Shown here piece after piece: positions 7,667 to 16,284 of a stretch of DNA of 58,377 nucleotides. A program made the position numbers and the translations under genes. A model generated the notes under the pieces. It was given only the letters and a program-made list of their open reading frames with translations, was not told the origin of the DNA and searched no databases. This stretch comes from Cellulosimicrobium arenosum (GTDB lineage Bacteria > Actinomycetota > Actinomycetes > Actinomycetales > Cellulomonadaceae): positions 1 to 58,377 of the forward strand of contig NZ_JACYHB010000018.1 in NCBI RefSeq assembly GCF_014837295.1, in the 5' to 3' direction. The first letter of the stretch is position 1, and each line of letters opens with the position of its first letter.

Positions 7667-10600
7667 CTACCCGCAGCTCAGCGGTGCGTGGTCGACCACC
7701 TGCTCGGACGTCACCTCCTGACCGTCCACCGTCGCCGTGGCCGACACCGTGACCGAACCTGCCTCCAGCGCGGCCGAGCGCACGGCGAACGACTGGTAGG
7801 CGTTGCCTCCCGGCGCCACGTCCTCGGCCGTCCGGTCGCCGTACGCGGTCGCGAGGGTCACGTCGGCGGGCACGTCCGACCGGTTCGTCGCACGAACCGC
7901 GAGGTAGGCCTTGCCGGCCAGGCACCGCGGCGAGACGACGACGTCGACCGGGACCTCGCCCGCGTCGTCGGCGGTCGTCACCACGAGGTCACGCATGCTG
8001 CCGACGTTGTCGAACGAGCCGAACCCGACCCGTCCCTCGGCGAACGTGGTGTCGTTCGCGGTCAGGAGCGGGGTGTCGAGCCCGTCGACGTAGACCGCGA
8101 CGTCACCCGAGTCCGCGCAGCGCACGACGCGCACGTCGTGCCACTCCTCGTCGGTGATCGCCGGAGGTGCCCCGACCGTCCCGTCCCACTGGTCGTCGAT
8201 CCGCTCCCGGTCGGCTCCGTCGACCTTGAAGATGCCGTTGTGGGCATAGATCGTGTTGTCCTGCGAGAGGTGGGCGTAGTAGTACTCGGTGTCCGACTGC
8301 CAGCCGAAGACCACGATGACGTCCCGGTTGTTCACGGTCGCGGGCTCGTCGAGCCGTACCTCCGCACTCAGGTCGAAGGACCCGAGCTCGGTCCCCTCGG
8401 TGAGGACGGCGTACTCGAACGGACGGCGGATGCCGTCGTCCGGGTTGTCGCCGGCCTCCGCGAGGACGATCGCGTCACCCGGGAACTCCCACTTGTCGGG
8501 TGTGCGCGGTGCCCAGTGCTCCTGCGCCATGACGTCGCTGATCTGCTCGCCCGCGGGCGAGCAGGACGGTGGCGCCGGCGGTTCGACGGGCTCCGCGCCG
8601 AACAGCGCGTACTGCGCCGAGACCTGCTCCGGCGTCGCCGCCGTGTCGAGGAACATGAGGTCGTCCATGCGTCCGGTGAACGGGTTCGCCTCACGCGTGT
8701 CCTGCGGGAAGCTGCCGCCGATCTTGATCCCGGCCGGGTCGGTCGCCGACGTGGCGCCCGAGCCCCAGGGGTTGGAGGCCGTGTACTCGCCCTCGAGCTC
8801 CTCGCCGTTCATGAAGAGCTTCATCTCCCCGGCGGCGAAGTCGAACGTCGCCGCCAGGTGGACCCACTCGCCCCGCTGCAGGATCTGGTCCCACGGCATG
8901 TCCGCCGCGAACGTCCAGGACCCCCCGCCGTCCACGCGGCGACCGAGGGCGACGACCTTGAGCTCGCCACCGACCGTGATCACCTCGAGGAGCGCGCGCA
9001 CGCCGTGGCCGTCGGAGTCGCCGCTCAGGACGCCGGCGAGGCCGACCGCGTTGTACCGGTCGTCCGGGTTCGTCGTCCCCGAGTTGAGCGCGGGGTGCTC
9101 GCCGGTCGGCTTGAACCAGCCCATGACCGAGGCCTGCTCCGTGGCGGCGAAGGCACCGAGCGAGTCCACGCCGTCGGCGTCGTACACCCCGGCCTTCCAG
9201 TCGTCGTTCGACGACTGCGTCGGGCTCATCTGCTGGGTCTGCAGCGCCTCGTTCGCGCCCGGGTAGGCACGGTCGGCGACCCGCTGCTCCACGCCGCCGT
9301 TGACGAGCATGATGTTCGTGCCGGACCAGCCCTGGTCGGACTCGAGGGTCGGGGAGCCCTCGACGGGGTGGTCGAAGTCGTAGTGGGCCACGAGGTTCGG
9401 CGCGAGCTCCGGCAGGGCGAACGGCGACGACGCGCCGACGCGGTGAGCGCCGGTGACCTTCCAGATCTTCCCGTTCGCCTTCGCGACCAGGTAGAGCTCG
9501 CCGTCCGCGTCGGAGCCGAAGCGCAGGTCGACACGCTGGTCGCCGACCAGCTCCTGGAACGTCGTCTCCGTCCCGTCGGCGAACACCCGCAGGTGCTCGA
9601 TGTCCGCCAGGTCCTCGAGGTCGCCGTCGTTCCGCACCATCTCGTCGGCCTCGGTGCCCAGCACCCAGCCCCGGACGAGGTCGGTGAACAGATAGCGGCC
9701 CTGGAGCTCGGGGATGTCGCCGCGGTAGACGAAGCCGCCGTTGAGCGCGACGCCGGCGTCACCGGTCTGACCGGGGTCGCGGTTGTGGTCGTACGCGGCC
9801 ACGGGATAGGTGAAGCCGTTCTCGGCGTCGTCGGCCGGCAGCGGGAAGATCTGCCGGTTGTCCGCCAGGAACGGGCCCTCGCGCACGGACCAGCCGAAGT
9901 TGTCACCCGGCTCGACGGCGTAGACGGACTCGACCTGCCACTCGCCGATGTGCCCGAGGTACATGGTGTGGTCGCCCTCGGGGTCCCAGCTGATGCGGTG
10001 CGGGTCGCGCATGCCGACGGCGTAGATCTCGGGCAGCGCGCCCGGCTCGTCGAGGAAGGGGTTGTCCGCCGGGATCCCGTACTGCCCGTTGGCGCTGTCG
10101 TCGCCGAGCGGGTCGATGCGCAGGATCGTGCCCTGGGGGGTGGCCAGGTTCTGCGGGTTGCCGTTGCCGACGCCGTTGCCGCCGTCGCCGGCGAGGACGT
10201 ACAGGTTGCCGTAGTCGGCGTCACCCTCCTCGACGGTGGGGTTGAAGGCGATCTGCTGCACGGTGTGCACCCGGCCCGCGAACGGCACGCGCAGGATCTC
10301 GCGGCTCGTGCCCTCGAAGACCTCGGCCGCGGGATCCGTGGCGGTCCACTCGGTGACGACGCTGTGGAAGGCCGTGTTGCCGTACCCCGGGAACGTCGGC
10401 GTGTCCTGGGACAGTGCACTGCCGGCCTCGGTGTGCACCGTGTAGAACTTGCCGTTCTCGGCGAAGTCCGGGTGGAACTCGGCGGAGCCGAGGCCGGTGC
10501 CCAGGCCGGCGCTGTTGTGGAAGTTGTCGATGAACTCCTCGCGGACGTTCAGGTACGGGGTGTGCTCGCCCGTGTCCTTGTCGACCGTGTAGAGGATGTC

Positions 10601-11563
10601 GTTGTTGTCCGGCACCATCAGGCGTCCCGAACCGTCCGGGATCTCGTCGAGGTGCGTGATCCGGTTGTGCCGCACCAGCCGCTGGTCCTGGGTCGCGGGG
10701 GTCGTGTGCGACTCCGGCAGCTGCGCGAGCTCGGTCACCTCGATGCCGAGGGCCGACGGGGCGGGGTCGGGCAGGGGGTTGAGCAACGGCTCGGTCGGCT
10801 CGGTCCCACCCGCCGCGCAGTCGCCGGGGTTCCCCGTCGGGATGGCGAGGTTCTCGCCGGCGGTGTCGACGGCGACGTCGTCGAGCATGAGTCGCCCGGC
10901 GCTGCTCGCACCGTTGATCCAGAAGAACCGGTCGAGGGCCCCGGTGACGGTCTGGCGGAAGCCGAACTCCTGCTCTGTCCCTTCGGGGAGCCGGGTGATC
11001 TCCTCGTAGGGACCGCCCTGGCTGTAGACGGCGACCTTGTCGGTCGCGTTGTCGACCGACAACCAGACGCACTGCCACGTGTCGCGGGACCACACGCCGG
11101 CCGGCGTGAACCCACCGCCGTCGCGGACGAGCATGACGTCGTTGTTCTGGTTGTTCACGTAGGCGCGGCTGTTCACGTAGTCCGACGGCGCGTCGACGTC
11201 CGTGACGCCGAACGAGGTGTCGACGCTCCCGGTCCGCATGAAGCGGAAGAAGAGCGTGCCGGTCTCGCCCTGGGCGATCTCCGGGATGGTCCGGTAGCTC
11301 TTCTGACCGCCCCCGACCATCTCGAGGACCTGGTTGTTGGCGTTGAGCGGGTCGGCCACGACCTGTGCCGCCGTGGACGCGGTCCACCCGTCCTGGCCGT
11401 CGAGCGCGCTGCGCTCGTAGGCCTCGAAGCTCAAGATCTCGGTGAACTCCCCCTCGGCTGCCTCGGCGGATGCCGGTGGTACGAGGAGGGTCCCGCCGAG
11501 GGCGGTCGCCAGGGTGACCGCGAGCGCGGTTCTCCCTCGACGGCTCGAACGTATAGACGTCAT
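7667..11563 (-). CDS. Large secreted PQQ-type sugar dehydrogenase with LamG-like domains
   Basis: A 1298-residue exported protein. A twin-Arg-like start (SSRRGRTALAVTLATALGG) and Ala-rich signal peptide end near residue 35. Residues about 40-235 look like a jelly-roll (concanavalin-like) domain. Residues about 270-700 match the glucose/sorbosone dehydrogenase beta-propeller: VFEGTSREILRVPF, YVLAGDGGNGVGNGNPQN, YAVGMRDPHRISWDPEGDHTMYLG and GDNFGWSVREG are its hallmark stretches. Residues about 725-1030 are a LamG-like domain with a bound-ion style loop, about 1045-1210 a second jelly-roll of the DUF1080 type, and the tail is a small beta domain. No LPXTG or SLH anchor is seen, so it is probably released. 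The promoter has a LacI-type palindrome in its spacer. Likely role: oxidation of a glycan or sugar outside the cell; the substrate is inferred only from the fold. Confidence 0.85.
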   Translation of the reverse strand: MTSIRSSRRGRTALAVTLATALGGTLLVPPASAEAAEGEFTEILSFEAYERSALDGQDGWTASTAAQVVADPLNANNQVLEMVGGGQKSYRTIPEIAQGETGTLFFRFMRTGSVDTSFGVTDVDAPSDYVNSRAYVNNQNNDVMLVRDGGGFTPAGVWSRDTWQCVWLSVDNATDKVAVYSQGGPYEEITRLPEGTEQEFGFRQTVTGALDRFFWINGASSAGRLMLDDVAVDTAGENLAIPTGNPGDCAAGGTEPTEPLLNPLPDPAPSALGIEVTELAQLPESHTTPATQDQRLVRHNRITHLDEIPDGSGRLMVPDNNDILYTVDKDTGEHTPYLNVREEFIDNFHNSAGLGTGLGSAEFHPDFAENGKFYTVHTEAGSALSQDTPTFPGYGNTAFHSVVTEWTATDPAAEVFEGTSREILRVPFAGRVHTVQQIAFNPTVEEGDADYGNLYVLAGDGGNGVGNGNPQNLATPQGTILRIDPLGDDSANGQYGIPADNPFLDEPGALPEIYAVGMRDPHRISWDPEGDHTMYLGHIGEWQVESVYAVEPGDNFGWSVREGPFLADNRQIFPLPADDAENGFTYPVAAYDHNRDPGQTGDAGVALNGGFVYRGDIPELQGRYLFTDLVRGWVLGTEADEMVRNDGDLEDLADIEHLRVFADGTETTFQELVGDQRVDLRFGSDADGELYLVAKANGKIWKVTGAHRVGASSPFALPELAPNLVAHYDFDHPVEGSPTLESDQGWSGTNIMLVNGGVEQRVADRAYPGANEALQTQQMSPTQSSNDDWKAGVYDADGVDSLGAFAATEQASVMGWFKPTGEHPALNSGTTNPDDRYNAVGLAGVLSGDSDGHGVRALLEVITVGGELKVVALGRRVDGGGSWTFAADMPWDQILQRGEWVHLAATFDFAAGEMKLFMNGEELEGEYTASNPWGSGATSATDPAGIKIGGSFPQDTREANPFTGRMDDLMFLDTAATPEQVSAQYALFGAEPVEPPAPPSCSPAGEQISDVMAQEHWAPRTPDKWEFPGDAIVLAEAGDNPDDGIRRPFEYAVLTEGTELGSFDLSAEVRLDEPATVNNRDVIVVFGWQSDTEYYYAHLSQDNTIYAHNGIFKVDGADRERIDDQWDGTVGAPPAITDEEWHDVRVVRCADSGDVAVYVDGLDTPLLTANDTTFAEGRVGFGSFDNVGSMRDLVVTTADDAGEVPVDVVVSPRCLAGKAYLAVRATNRSDVPADVTLATAYGDRTAEDVAPGGNAYQSFAVRSAALEAGSVTVSATATVDGQEVTSEQVVDHAPLSCG

Positions 11564-11727
11564 CGTCTGCTCCAGTTCGTCAGGTGCTGCTGTGACGGGT
11601 CCGCGAGAGCCGTTCGGCGTGCGGTGCCCGTCTCGGGTGGGCTCCTTCGCCCCAAGGCCCTGCCATGTCGTCGTCGGTGCTCTCTCCCGTCGTTCTCGGG
11701 TGCCTGTCGAGGTGCGGCGACCCTAGA

Positions 11728-11756
11728 AGGCTAGGAAAGGGCTTTCCCGCTGTCAA
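11728..11756 (-). promoter_or_regulatory. Promoter with operator palindrome in its spacer
   Basis: On the minus strand a consensus -35 TTGACA (11751-11756) is followed 17 bases later by a -10 TAGCCT (11728-11733). The spacer contains GGAAAGCCCTTTCC (11734-11747), a palindrome with the GAAAG/CTTTC half-sites also present in the tandem operators near the LacI gene. A repressor here would exclude RNA polymerase. The leader to the start codon at 11563 is about 160 bases, with nothing else recognised in it. Confidence 0.75.
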
Positions 11757-11815
11757 CAGATAGCGGGCGAGCTCTCGGTCCCGGCAGGTGACGTCCTGGG
11801 TCCGGGGACGCGAGA

Positions 11816-11845
11816 GGGCCCCGTCAGCAGGTGCCGACGGGGCCC
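11816..11845 (-). terminator. Terminator downstream of the CorC-type pair
   Basis: A perfect 10-base stem (GGGCCCCGTC and its complement) with a 10-base loop starts 8 bases beyond the stop codon of the second CNNM-type gene. Confidence 0.75.
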
Positions 11846-11852
11846 GGGCGAC

Positions 11853-12884
11853 TCAGCCGACGAGCGCCACCGCGGGCTCGTCGGGCCGCGGGAGGATACG
11901 TCGCAGCACGTCCGCGAGCGTGACGACGCCCACGAGCCGCTCGCCGTCCATGACCACCGCGAGCTGCTCGCTCGCGGCGCGCATGCGCGCGAGAGCCGCG
12001 TAGACCGTCGTCCCGGAGGCGAGGACGAAGCCCGGGCGCGCCAGGTCGTGGACCGGGCGGTCGTCGGGCTCGAGCAGCGTGTCGCGCACGTGCACGACAC
12101 GCGGCACGACGCTCCCGTTCTCGACGAGGATGCGCAGGTGTCCCGACGCCACCGACGCCGCGCGGACGTCGGCAGCCGTGGCGCGTGCGGGCACCGTCGT
12201 CAGGCGCCCCTGCGCAGGGACGAGCGCGTCGACGGTGAGCGACTCGAGCTCGAGCACGCCGGAGATCTGCACGCGGTACGACGCCTCGAGCGCGCCGACG
12301 CTCGCGGAGTGCTCGACGAGGTGACGCAGCGTCGCGGGGTCCTGCCCGCCGCCCTCGACGTTGTCGACCGGCTCCACGCCGACGGCCCGCACGCAACGGT
12401 TGGCGAGCGCGTTGAGACCCCGCAGCAGCGGGCGGAACGCGGCCATGAACGCGCGCATCGGCAGCGCGAGCAGCGTCGCGGACCGCTCCGGGTGGGCGAT
12501 GGCCCAGGACTTCGGTGCCATCTCGCCCACGACGAGGTGCAGGAACGTGACGATGATCAGCGCGAGCACGAACCCGGCGACGTCGGCCAGCCACAGCGGA
12601 GCGCCCCAGGTCTCGAAGACCGGAGTCAGCCAGTGGTGCACCGCCGGCTTGGTGATGGCACCCAGCGCGAGGGTGCACGCCGTGATGCCGAGCTGCGCAC
12701 CGGCCATGAGGAGCGTCAGCTCGCTGGAGCTGCGCAGCGCCGCCCGGGCCGAGCGCGAGGTGGCGGCGGCATCCTCGAGACGGTGCCGCTTGGCCGCGAG
12801 GAGCGCGAACTCCACGGCGACGAAGAACGCGCTGAGCGCGATGATCAGGACGGTCACGCCGACCACGACCCACGGGTCGCTCAT
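11853..12884 (-). CDS. CNNM/HlyC-type membrane protein with CBS pair (short paralogue)
   Basis: A 343-residue protein. An N-terminal DUF21 (CNNM) domain with about three to four membrane segments (first at residues 6-28) is followed by a CBS pair ending LVGVVTLADVLRRILPRP. It lacks the C-terminal CorC_HlyC domain that its upstream partner has. The start ATG overlaps the partner's stop (ATGA) and follows GGAGGAGG. Family members are linked to Mg2+/Co2+ homeostasis; the paired arrangement suggests a hetero-oligomeric transporter or regulator. Direct transport is an inference. Confidence 0.88.
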   Translation of the reverse strand: MSDPWVVVGVTVLIIALSAFFVAVEFALLAAKRHRLEDAAATSRSARAALRSSSELTLLMAGAQLGITACTLALGAITKPAVHHWLTPVFETWGAPLWLADVAGFVLALIIVTFLHLVVGEMAPKSWAIAHPERSATLLALPMRAFMAAFRPLLRGLNALANRCVRAVGVEPVDNVEGGGQDPATLRHLVEHSASVGALEASYRVQISGVLELESLTVDALVPAQGRLTTVPARATAADVRAASVASGHLRILVENGSVVPRVVHVRDTLLEPDDRPVHDLARPGFVLASGTTVYAALARMRAASEQLAVVMDGERLVGVVTLADVLRRILPRPDEPAVALVG

Positions 12885-14272
12885 CGGTCCTCCTCCGTGG
12901 TGCGGGCAGTGCCGGGCAGCGGCGTCCCGCGGGTCTCGGTGAGCGTGACCCGCACGTGTGCGGGCACGTGCCGCTCGACCTCGAGGACCTCGACGTCGAG
13001 CGAGCGGTGGACGGGCTCGTCGTGGACGAGGTCGGCCGGGTCCGGCGGCAGCGCGACGTGCACGACCTCACCCTCGTCCGGCAGGCCGCCGTGATGGGCG
13101 ATGAGCAGGCCGGAGACGGTCTCGTAGTCGCCGCGCGGCAGGTCGTGCCCGATGGCCCGCTCCGCCTCGTCGATGTGGACGTCGCCCGCCATGGCCCAGA
13201 CGTCGTCGCCGGTGAGGTCGACCGTGCCGGTCTCGTCGGCGTCGTGCTCGTCGGTGATCTCTCCGACGACCTCCTCGGCCAGGTCCTCGAGCGTGAGCAC
13301 CCCGGTGAAGCCGCCGTACTCGTCGATGACGCACGCCAGCTGGTTGCGCGTGCTGGTCAGCTCGGCGAGCGCGTCGGGCAGGGACATGAGCGTCGGCAGG
13401 ACGACGGGCTCGTGCATGAGATCGGTCACGGGCGCGTCGTCGGACAGCGTCGCGCCGAGCACGTCCGCGAGCTGGACGACGCCGAGCGGCTGGTCGTCGT
13501 CGTCGACCACCGGGTAGCGGGTGTGCTCGCGCGCCATGAGCGCGCGCACCTCGCCGACGGTCGCCTCCGGCCGGACGGTACCCACCCGCGAACGCGGGAT
13601 CATCGCGTGCTCGACGTCGCGCTGGGGGAAGTCGAGGATGCGGTCGAGCAGGACGGAGAGCTCGTCCGGCAGGTCGCCGCTCTCGCGCGAGTCCGCGACG
13701 ATGTGCTCGAGGTCACGTGCCGTCGCGGTGTTGTCGACGTCGTGCACCGGCTCGATCCGCAGCAGGCGGAGCAGGGCGTTCGAGGCCTTGTCGAACACGG
13801 CGATCAGCCAGCCGAAGACCTTCAGGTACAGGCTCGTCGAGCGGGCCAGGCGGCGCGCGAGCGGCTCGGGGCGGGCGATCGCCAGGTTCTTGGGGAAGAG
13901 CTCGCCGAAGAGCATCTGGACGACCGTCGACAGCGCGAGCGCGAGCACCGTGCCGACCGCGACGCCGACGCCGCTCGGCACGCCGACGCCCCCGAGCATC
14001 GTGCCGAGGGACTCGCCCACGAGGGGTTCGGCGACGTAGCCGACGAGCAGCCCCGTCACGGTGATCCCGAGCTGGGCGCCGGACAGGACGAAGGACGTGC
14101 GCCGGGTCACGGCGAGCGCTCGCCGTGCGGACTCGTCGCCCGCGTCGGCCTGGGCACCGAGGCGAGACCGGTCGACGGTCATGTATGCGAACTCCTGGGC
14201 GACGAAGTAGGCCGTCGCCGCGGTGATCGCGAGGATCACGAGGAGTCCGAGGAGGAGAGAGAGCAAGGTCAT
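12881..14272 (-). CDS. CNNM/CorC-type transporter with CBS and CorC_HlyC domains
   Basis: A 463-residue protein with a DUF21 domain (hydrophobic segments near 3-25, 60-80, 95-120, 135-155), a CBS pair (about 215-330) containing the diagnostic stretch DEYGGFTGVLTLEDLAEEVVGEI, and a C-terminal CorC_HlyC domain beginning near 350. It probably exports or controls divalent cations such as Mg2+. The start is ATG at 14272 or the preceding GTG at 14275; neither has a clear ribosome-binding site. First gene of a two-gene minus-strand operon, divergent from ddl. Confidence 0.9.
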   Translation of the reverse strand: MTLLSLLLGLLVILAITAATAYFVAQEFAYMTVDRSRLGAQADAGDESARRALAVTRRTSFVLSGAQLGITVTGLLVGYVAEPLVGESLGTMLGGVGVPSGVGVAVGTVLALALSTVVQMLFGELFPKNLAIARPEPLARRLARSTSLYLKVFGWLIAVFDKASNALLRLLRIEPVHDVDNTATARDLEHIVADSRESGDLPDELSVLLDRILDFPQRDVEHAMIPRSRVGTVRPEATVGEVRALMAREHTRYPVVDDDDQPLGVVQLADVLGATLSDDAPVTDLMHEPVVLPTLMSLPDALAELTSTRNQLACVIDEYGGFTGVLTLEDLAEEVVGEITDEHDADETGTVDLTGDDVWAMAGDVHIDEAERAIGHDLPRGDYETVSGLLIAHHGGLPDEGEVVHVALPPDPADLVHDEPVHRSLDVEVLEVERHVPAHVRVTLTETRGTPLPGTARTTEEDR

Positions 14273-14300
14273 CACCGGGCCCGCACCGTCCTCGGGGTCG

Positions 14301-14318
14301 CGGCGCCCGCGGGCGCCG
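14301..14318. repeat. Perfect 18-base GC palindrome
   Basis: CGGCGCCCGCGGGCGCCG is its own reverse complement and lies 29 bases upstream of the CorC-type gene start, in the 218-base gap to ddl. It could be an operator or a transcribed leader structure; GC content alone makes such palindromes more likely here. Confidence 0.5.
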
Positions 14319-14476
14319 GGGCCGTGCCGGAGGCGGTGCGGCCGGGACTATGGTCGGGGTCGTCCGCCGCAGCGGCGTCGAGAGTCGTGTCTTCCACGAC
14401 GGACTCCAACGCCGGGAAGGCTCGTTTCGTTCCCGACCGTCGGTCGCGGCCTCGTCCGGTGCCGTCCCCGGTCCGG

Positions 14477-14482
14477 TACGCT
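14477..14482 (+). promoter_or_regulatory. -10 element of ddl (probable leaderless start)
   Basis: TACGCT lies 8 bases before the ddl ATG, so transcription would start at or next to the start codon. No convincing -35 is visible. Confidence 0.4.
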
Positions 14483-14490
14483 CGTCCGCG

Positions 14491-15675
14491 ATGTCCAGCC
14501 AGCAGATCGGCGCGCACGACGCGGCCGCCGCCACCAGCACCCAGCGCGCCACCGAGCCGCGCGAGCCGCGCAAGCCGCGCGTCGTCGTCCTGTTCGGCGG
14601 GAGGTCCGGCGAGCACGCGGTCTCGGTGGCGACCGCGGGCGGTGTGCTGCGCGCGATCGACCGGGACAAGTACGACGTCCTGCCGGTGGGCATCACGCCC
14701 GCGGGGCAGTGGGTCCTCGCGGCAGACGACCCGGACCGCTGGGAGATCGCCCCCGGTCGGCTGCCGCACGTCGAGGCGAGCAGCGAGGAGGTCGTCCTGC
14801 CGCTCGCGACGGGCCGCAGCGGCGTCCGCGTCCTCGCCCCCGGCGAGATCCCGCGAGAGCTCGGCGACGTGGACGTCGTCTTCCCGCTGCTGCACGGGCC
14901 CTTCGGCGAGGACGGGACCATCCAGGGACTGTTCGAGCTCGCCGACGTGCGGTACGTGGGAGCTGGCGTGCTCGCGTCCGCGGTGGGCATGGACAAGCAC
15001 TTCATGAAGCTCGTCCTGGCCGGTCAGGGGCTGCCTGTCGCACCGTTCACGGTGATCCGGCCGGGGGAGTTCGACCGCAACCCGGCTGCGTGGACCGAGA
15101 CCGTCGCGGGGCTGGGTCTGCCGGTCTTCGTCAAGCCCGCCCGTGCGGGCTCCAGCCTCGGCATCACGAAGGTCGACGACCTCGCCGACCTGCCTGCGGC
15201 GGTCGCCGCAGCCCAGGTCCACGACCCGAAGGTGATCGTCGAGGCGGGTGTGGTCGGCCGTGAGATCGAGTGCGCGGTCCTCGGCGGGCGAGCGGGCGAA
15301 CGCGCGCGCGCGTCGCTGCCGGGTGAGGTCGTCGTGACCGACGCCGCGCACGCGTTCTACGACTTCGAGACGAAGTACCTGCACCAGGCCGGCGTCGAGC
15401 TGACGTGCCCCGCGGACCTGCCGCGCCACGTCGAGGACCAGGTGCGCGACGTCGCGGTGCGCACGTTCGAGGCCGTCGGCGCGGAGGGGCTGTCGCGGGT
15501 CGACGTCTTCGTGACCGCCGACGAGCAGGTCATCGTCAACGAGATCAACACCATGCCCGGTTTCACGCCGTTCTCGATGTACCCGCGGATGTGGGAGAGG
15601 TCGGGGCTCGCCTACCCGGACCTCATCGACGAGCTCATCACGCTCGCGCTCGAGCGGCCGACCGGCCTGCGCTGA
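14491..15675 (+). CDS. ddl: D-alanine--D-alanine ligase
   Basis: A 394-residue ATP-grasp enzyme that joins two D-alanines for peptidoglycan. The N-terminal stretch VVVLFGGRSGEHAVSVATA is the family signature, HGPFGEDGTIQG binds substrate, FVKPARAGSSLGITKV contacts ATP, and VNEINTMPGFTPFSMYP near the C-terminus is the second signature with the metal ligands. The ATG at 14491 leaves a 30-residue polar extension before the fold; no ribosome-binding site is present, but a -10-like hexamer sits 8 bases upstream. The frame is open further upstream without homology. Convergent with the DUF3515 gene, with three bases between the stop codons. Confidence 0.95.
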   Translation: MSSQQIGAHDAAAATSTQRATEPREPRKPRVVVLFGGRSGEHAVSVATAGGVLRAIDRDKYDVLPVGITPAGQWVLAADDPDRWEIAPGRLPHVEASSEEVVLPLATGRSGVRVLAPGEIPRELGDVDVVFPLLHGPFGEDGTIQGLFELADVRYVGAGVLASAVGMDKHFMKLVLAGQGLPVAPFTVIRPGEFDRNPAAWTETVAGLGLPVFVKPARAGSSLGITKVDDLADLPAAVAAAQVHDPKVIVEAGVVGREIECAVLGGRAGERARASLPGEVVVTDAAHAFYDFETKYLHQAGVELTCPADLPRHVEDQVRDVAVRTFEAVGAEGLSRVDVFVTADEQVIVNEINTMPGFTPFSMYPRMWERSGLAYPDLIDELITLALERPTGLR

Positions 15676-15678
15676 CCC

Positions 15679-16185
15679 TCAACCGGTGAGGTCCTCCGGC
15701 CCGACGCACGCACGCGTCTGCGGCACCGCCTCGACCGCCGGCCCGAGATCGGCGACGAACGCGCCCGAGTGGTCCTCGCGCACGGTCGCAGGCACGACGA
15801 CCTGGACCGCCGGGTCACGCCCGTACGTCGTGAACGTCCAGGTCCCGTCGTCGAGCTCGCGGACCACCCAGTCCACCGTGCCGCCCTCGGACTCGACGCT
15901 CTGGCACAGGTCCGTCGTCGGTCCGGGAGGCTCGACGCCGCACCGCAGCGTCACGGCGGCGCCCGGCTCACCCCACGCCGCGGTCGCCTGGCTCGTCGTG
16001 CCGACCTTCTCCAGCTCGTCACCGAGGCTGTCCGGCACCGCCAGGACGACGTCCGCGCACAGCGGGTCCGTCGCGTCCGGGGCGACCGGGACGGTGATGC
16101 GGGGCGCGCACGCGCCCAGGACGAGGGGGAGGCCTGCGACGAGGGTCGCCACGGCGGCTGCTCGGGGGCGGGACGGTACGCGCAC
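15679..16185 (-). CDS. DUF3515-type lipoprotein
   Basis: A 168-residue exported protein with a lipoprotein signal (VAGLPLVLGAC, Cys26). The remainder matches the actinobacterial DUF3515 pattern: DPLCADVVLAVPDSL near the mature N-terminus, the WGEPGAAVTLRCGVEPP stretch, four further cysteines that could pair, and a C-terminal TRACVGPEDLTG. Function is unknown; in relatives it is commonly found beside thiL and ddl, as here. Start GTG at 16185 is six bases after the hexamer TACCGT, implying a leaderless message. Confidence 0.85.
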   Translation of the reverse strand: MRVPSRPRAAAVATLVAGLPLVLGACAPRITVPVAPDATDPLCADVVLAVPDSLGDELEKVGTTSQATAAWGEPGAAVTLRCGVEPPGPTTDLCQSVESEGGTVDWVVRELDDGTWTFTTYGRDPAVQVVVPATVREDHSGAFVADLGPAVEAVPQTRACVGPEDLTG

Positions 16186-16191
16186 GCGACC

Positions 16192-16197
16192 ACGGTA
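16192..16197 (-). promoter_or_regulatory. -10 element of the DUF3515 gene
   Basis: Minus-strand TACCGT is exactly 6 bases before the GTG start, as expected for a leaderless mRNA. Confidence 0.45.
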
Positions 16198-16272
16198 GCC
16201 GCCGTCGCGCGGTGCACCGGTCCTGGGCGTCGTGTCGTCCGGCGGGCGCCGGGCCGGGGGCGGGAGCGCGGC

Positions 16273-16278
16273 TAGGGT
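16273..16278 (+). promoter_or_regulatory. -10 element of thiL
   Basis: TAGGGT lies 6 bases before the thiL GTG. Together with the opposite hexamer at 16192 it makes the 99-base divergent gap a pair of back-to-back leaderless promoters. Confidence 0.5.
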
Positions 16279-16284
16279 GTCCTG

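Noticed and set aside
7688-11734. A very long open frame antisense to the secreted dehydrogenase gene
   Set aside because: It is a shadow frame: at this GC content the antisense frame of a gene with GC-rich third positions rarely meets stop codons. Its sequence is Arg/Val/Glu low complexity without motifs.
16199-16284. A thiamine riboswitch upstream of thiL
   Set aside because: The divergent gap is only 99 bases, lacks the conserved TPP motifs and appears to be occupied by leaderless promoters.
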